DNA from: Methanosarcinales archaeon
Lineage (GTDB): Archaea > Halobacteriota > Methanosarcinia > Methanosarcinales > Methanocomedenaceae
Assembly: GCA_030638625.1 (NCBI GenBank)
Contig: DAOWEE010000356.1
Span: forward strand, 1-6,570
Direction of reading: 5' to 3'
DNA length: 6,570 bases
Within the stretch, counting starts at the first letter, position 1, and the number at the start of each line of letters is the position of its first letter. Below are positions 4,966 to 6,570 of the stretch, piece by piece. A program made the translations under genes and the position numbers. Below the pieces are notes generated by a model, which was not told the DNA's origin, searched no databases, and was given only the letters and a program-made list of their open reading frames with translations.

Positions 4966-6288
4966 ATGACAGACATTGCAATTGAGCCGCATGTAGATGC
5001 AATCATAATGCCTGAAAACCTTCGGGTCGGGCTTATGATCTCTGAACACAGGAAAAAATGTTCCGAAATTGCGTGCAGTTTTGATTATTTTGGATTTGCT
5101 TTCGGGCAATCCCCGTTTCAAGTGCCTTTGCCAATTCAAAAAGCGCTGGCAGAAAATACTGATAAGGGACATTACTCTGCAGCACAGGGTATTCCTGAAC
5201 TTCGGGAAGCCATTGCCGGTTTTAACAAAAGGTATTTTGGCCTGGATGTTGACCCCTCGAGAATCATCGTGGGACCCGGGACAAAGGACCTCATCCATAT
5301 TGTCTTTGATATAATACAGGGTGGTGTTGTGATCCCTTCTCCTTCGTGGATCGGATATTCTCCCCAGATCAAACTGCTTGATAAACATTTTCATACCTTT
5401 TATCTCAAGCCCGAGTTTGATTATAAGATTCAACCAGATGACCTTGATGAATTCTTATCAGGACTTTCCGATGACCAGCATATCCTGGTGTTCAATAATC
5501 CCCACAATCCGACCGGAGCAGTATATTCCAGGGAAGAACTGGAAAATATCGCAGATGTATGTCGGAAACACCATACCCTGGTGCTGGCCGATGAGATCTA
5601 TGCATTGATCACGTATGATTTTGATACATTCACAAGTATGGGCTGTGTATACCCTGAAGGAACTCTGGTCACCAATGGGCTTTCAAAGGATAGGTCTGCT
5701 GGAGGATACCGGTTAGGTTCTTGCATTTTACCTGAGAATTGTTCGCAAAAACTGATTGATGGTTTTAACAAGATTGCAGCAACAATTTATACTAATGTTT
5801 CCACACCAACCCAATATGCGGCTGTGACCGCTTATGAACCTAATAAAGAAATTGATGAATATATGAGAATTGTACGGGATATTCACCGTATTGTGGGAAC
5901 CTTCATGAGTGAAGAATTCAACAGGATTGATGGAATTAATGCAACTACACCTCACGGATCGTTCTACTTTTTTGCAGATTTTAATGAACTCTCTGCTGAC
6001 CTGATACGAAAAGGAGTTAATACTTCGAATGAACTAAGTGGCTCTTTGATTTCACACCCCCATCACATAGCTGTTGTAACTGGTGATTCATGCCTGTTAA
6101 ATCCTGATGATTTCGGGGCCAGGATAGCGTTTGTGGATTATGATGGTGAAAAAGTCTTTGAAAATTATAAACAAAATCGTCCCAAAACCAAATCAGATGA
6201 AATCGAATTTATTAAACTGAACGCTCCCAGAATAGTCAAGGGAATCGATGCTCTGAAAGGTTATGTGGAATATGTCAGATCAGGCTAA
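4966..6288 (+). CDS. fold-type I PLP-dependent aminotransferase (class I/II)
   Basis: A 440-residue aspartate-aminotransferase-fold enzyme that should transfer an amino group between an amino acid and a 2-oxo acid, using PLP in the cytoplasm. The core residues are present in order: HYSAAQGIPELREAI (69-83), GPGTKDL for cofactor phosphate (103-109), the stacking aromatic in PSWIGY (W128), NNPHNPTG (N181), ADEIY (D209, Y212), the Schiff-base lysine K241 in LSKD, arginine R249 in GGYRLG eight residues later, and the substrate-carboxylate arginine probably R386 in ARIAFVDYDG. All catalytic positions are intact. It is somewhat longer than the usual 390-400 residues because of an N-terminal segment before residue 45 and a C-terminal stretch rich in charged residues (about 395-420). 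It begins 12 bases after the rubredoxin-GltS fusion gene, with a ribosome site overlapping that gene's stop. Substrates cannot be read from sequence; glutamate as amino donor is a reasonable inference from the neighbour. Confidence 0.93.
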   Translation: MTDIAIEPHVDAIIMPENLRVGLMISEHRKKCSEIACSFDYFGFAFGQSPFQVPLPIQKALAENTDKGHYSAAQGIPELREAIAGFNKRYFGLDVDPSRIIVGPGTKDLIHIVFDIIQGGVVIPSPSWIGYSPQIKLLDKHFHTFYLKPEFDYKIQPDDLDEFLSGLSDDQHILVFNNPHNPTGAVYSREELENIADVCRKHHTLVLADEIYALITYDFDTFTSMGCVYPEGTLVTNGLSKDRSAGGYRLGSCILPENCSQKLIDGFNKIAATIYTNVSTPTQYAAVTAYEPNKEIDEYMRIVRDIHRIVGTFMSEEFNRIDGINATTPHGSFYFFADFNELSADLIRKGVNTSNELSGSLISHPHHIAVVTGDSCLLNPDDFGARIAFVDYDGEKVFENYKQNRPKTKSDEIEFIKLNAPRIVKGIDALKGYVEYVRSG

Positions 6289-6306
6289 TAACATTTTAAT
6301 TTTGGG
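6289..6306 (+). terminator. T-rich probable terminator of the aminotransferase operon
   Basis: ATTTTAATTTT (6294-6304) follows the aminotransferase stop codon within a few bases. There is no hairpin. Two T-runs of four fit archaeal termination only moderately well. Confidence 0.35.
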
Positions 6307-6377
6307 ATCAAAAAGCAGGTGGAGTATAGCGGTAGGAGCACCACCCTGTAAAGTGAAGACGAAGGGGGAGGAATGGT

Positions 6378-6470
6378 GAAGGAGGGAGGGGGGCTGGAAT
6401 TCATTAGTCTCCTCACCGCAAAGTACGCAAAGAACGCAAAGGAACCTGTTGTCTTGGCTTTCCCTCCTTT
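6378..6470. repeat. long-range inverted repeat enclosing the tandem repeats
   Basis: AAGGAGGGA (6379-6387) is exactly complementary to TCCCTCCTT (6461-6469). With G-U pairs the stem extends to 13 pairs in RNA (6378-6390 with 6458-6470). It closes a 67-base loop that carries the three 9-bp repeats. It could be a structured RNA or the ends of a small non-autonomous element; purine bias alone makes some complementarity likely. Confidence 0.4.
6417..6443. repeat. three tandem 9-bp repeats (CGCAAAGNN)
   Basis: CGCAAAGTA (6417-6425), CGCAAAGAA (6426-6434) and CGCAAAGGA (6435-6443) lie head to tail, with the first seven bases identical in all three. Similar CGCAAAG or CGCAGAG strings are, from memory, common as dispersed intergenic repeats in many environmental prokaryotic genomes. 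There are no spacers, so this is not a CRISPR array. Confidence 0.8.
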
Positions 6471-6475
6471 GTGGG

Positions 6476-6509
6476 GGCTGTATTATTTAAAGATTATATT
6501 TTAACAGCC
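6476..6509. repeat. short inverted repeat GGCTGT/ACAGCC
   Basis: GGCTGT (6476-6481) pairs with ACAGCC (6504-6509) across a 22-base AT-rich loop. It may be a weak hairpin or an operator-like site around an AT-rich promoter block. Six pairs over this distance could arise by chance. Confidence 0.3.
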
Positions 6510-6570
6510 ATGGCGGTACTCCACACACAACAATTGAATCTAACTACCCATCACTGCCATCAAAATACCA

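Larger units (their letters stand above)
6307..6570. other. non-coding end region with repeats, no convincing gene
   Basis: No supported gene lies here. All three minus-strand frames hit stops within the last 35 bases, so no minus-strand gene enters from the right. A plus-strand frame from ATG 6510 stays open to the edge for only 20 codons and has no ribosome site. An AT-rich block (6481-6504) could be a TATA box for it, so a gene starting there cannot be excluded. The rest is a purine/G-rich segment (6360-6393), a short tandem repeat and inverted repeats listed separately. Confidence 0.6.

Noticed and set aside
4924..5433. Minus-strand open frame of 169 codons
   Set aside because: It is antisense to the N-terminal part of the aminotransferase and the operon junction; no motif or ribosome site.
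6310..6352. tRNA-like string (TATAGCGGTAGGAGCACCACCCTGTAAAG region) resembling a Val-type D arm and anticodon arm
   Set aside because: The anticodon stem does not pair, the D stem is incomplete and there is no T arm (GGTTC-type) downstream; at most a degenerate remnant, more likely coincidence.
6417..6443. CRISPR-like short repeats
   Set aside because: The three 9-bp units are contiguous without spacers and no cas gene is present.
6510..6570. Possible gene start at ATG 6510 running off the right edge
   Set aside because: Only 20 codons are visible, with no ribosome site and no recognisable protein; kept as a possibility within the non-coding entry.

Overview
The window looks like the chromosome of a euryarchaeon, most likely a methanogen or anaerobic methane oxidiser of the Methanosarcinales/ANME-2 type. 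This rests on an archaeal-type Sep-tRNA:Cys-tRNA synthase, DUF2769, DUF1622 and DUF169 proteins of the kind common in Methanosarcina relatives, TATA-type promoter boxes 25-30 bases ahead of gene starts, and poly-T stretches after stop codons. The species cannot be fixed from the sequence.

Left part (1-2217, minus strand): a tight three-gene unit read right to left. A small CxxC thioredoxin/glutaredoxin-like protein comes first. Five bases later (if the GTG start is used) comes Sep-tRNA:Cys-tRNA synthase (pscS), which makes Cys-tRNA from phosphoseryl-tRNA. A cysteine-rich DUF169 protein follows, its ATG overlapping the pscS stop codon, and it runs off the left edge. The grouping suggests that the flanking genes supply reducing power or sulfur to tRNA-dependent cysteine synthesis; that role is inference.

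Middle part (2218-3468): a divergent promoter region, then three small plus-strand genes: an unrecognised, probably leaderless 66-residue protein, a DUF1622 three-helix membrane protein, and a DUF2769 protein with ten cysteines. A regulatory-looking gap follows, with a 12-bp palindrome, an inverted repeat and a direct repeat around a TATA box.

Right part (3469-6288, plus strand): a two-gene operon. The first gene is a fusion of an N-terminal rubredoxin, a CxxC linker and a glutamate-synthase-type FMN/iron-sulfur domain with altered substrate-loop motifs and no glutaminase domain. The second, 12 bases on, is a complete fold-type I PLP aminotransferase. Together they look like a rubredoxin-driven reductive amination step feeding a transaminase, product unknown. 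This is the best candidate for an undescribed system here.

The last 282 bases (6289-6570) contain no convincing gene. They hold a G-rich stretch, three tandem 9-bp repeats and long-range inverted repeats that may mark a dispersed repeat element.
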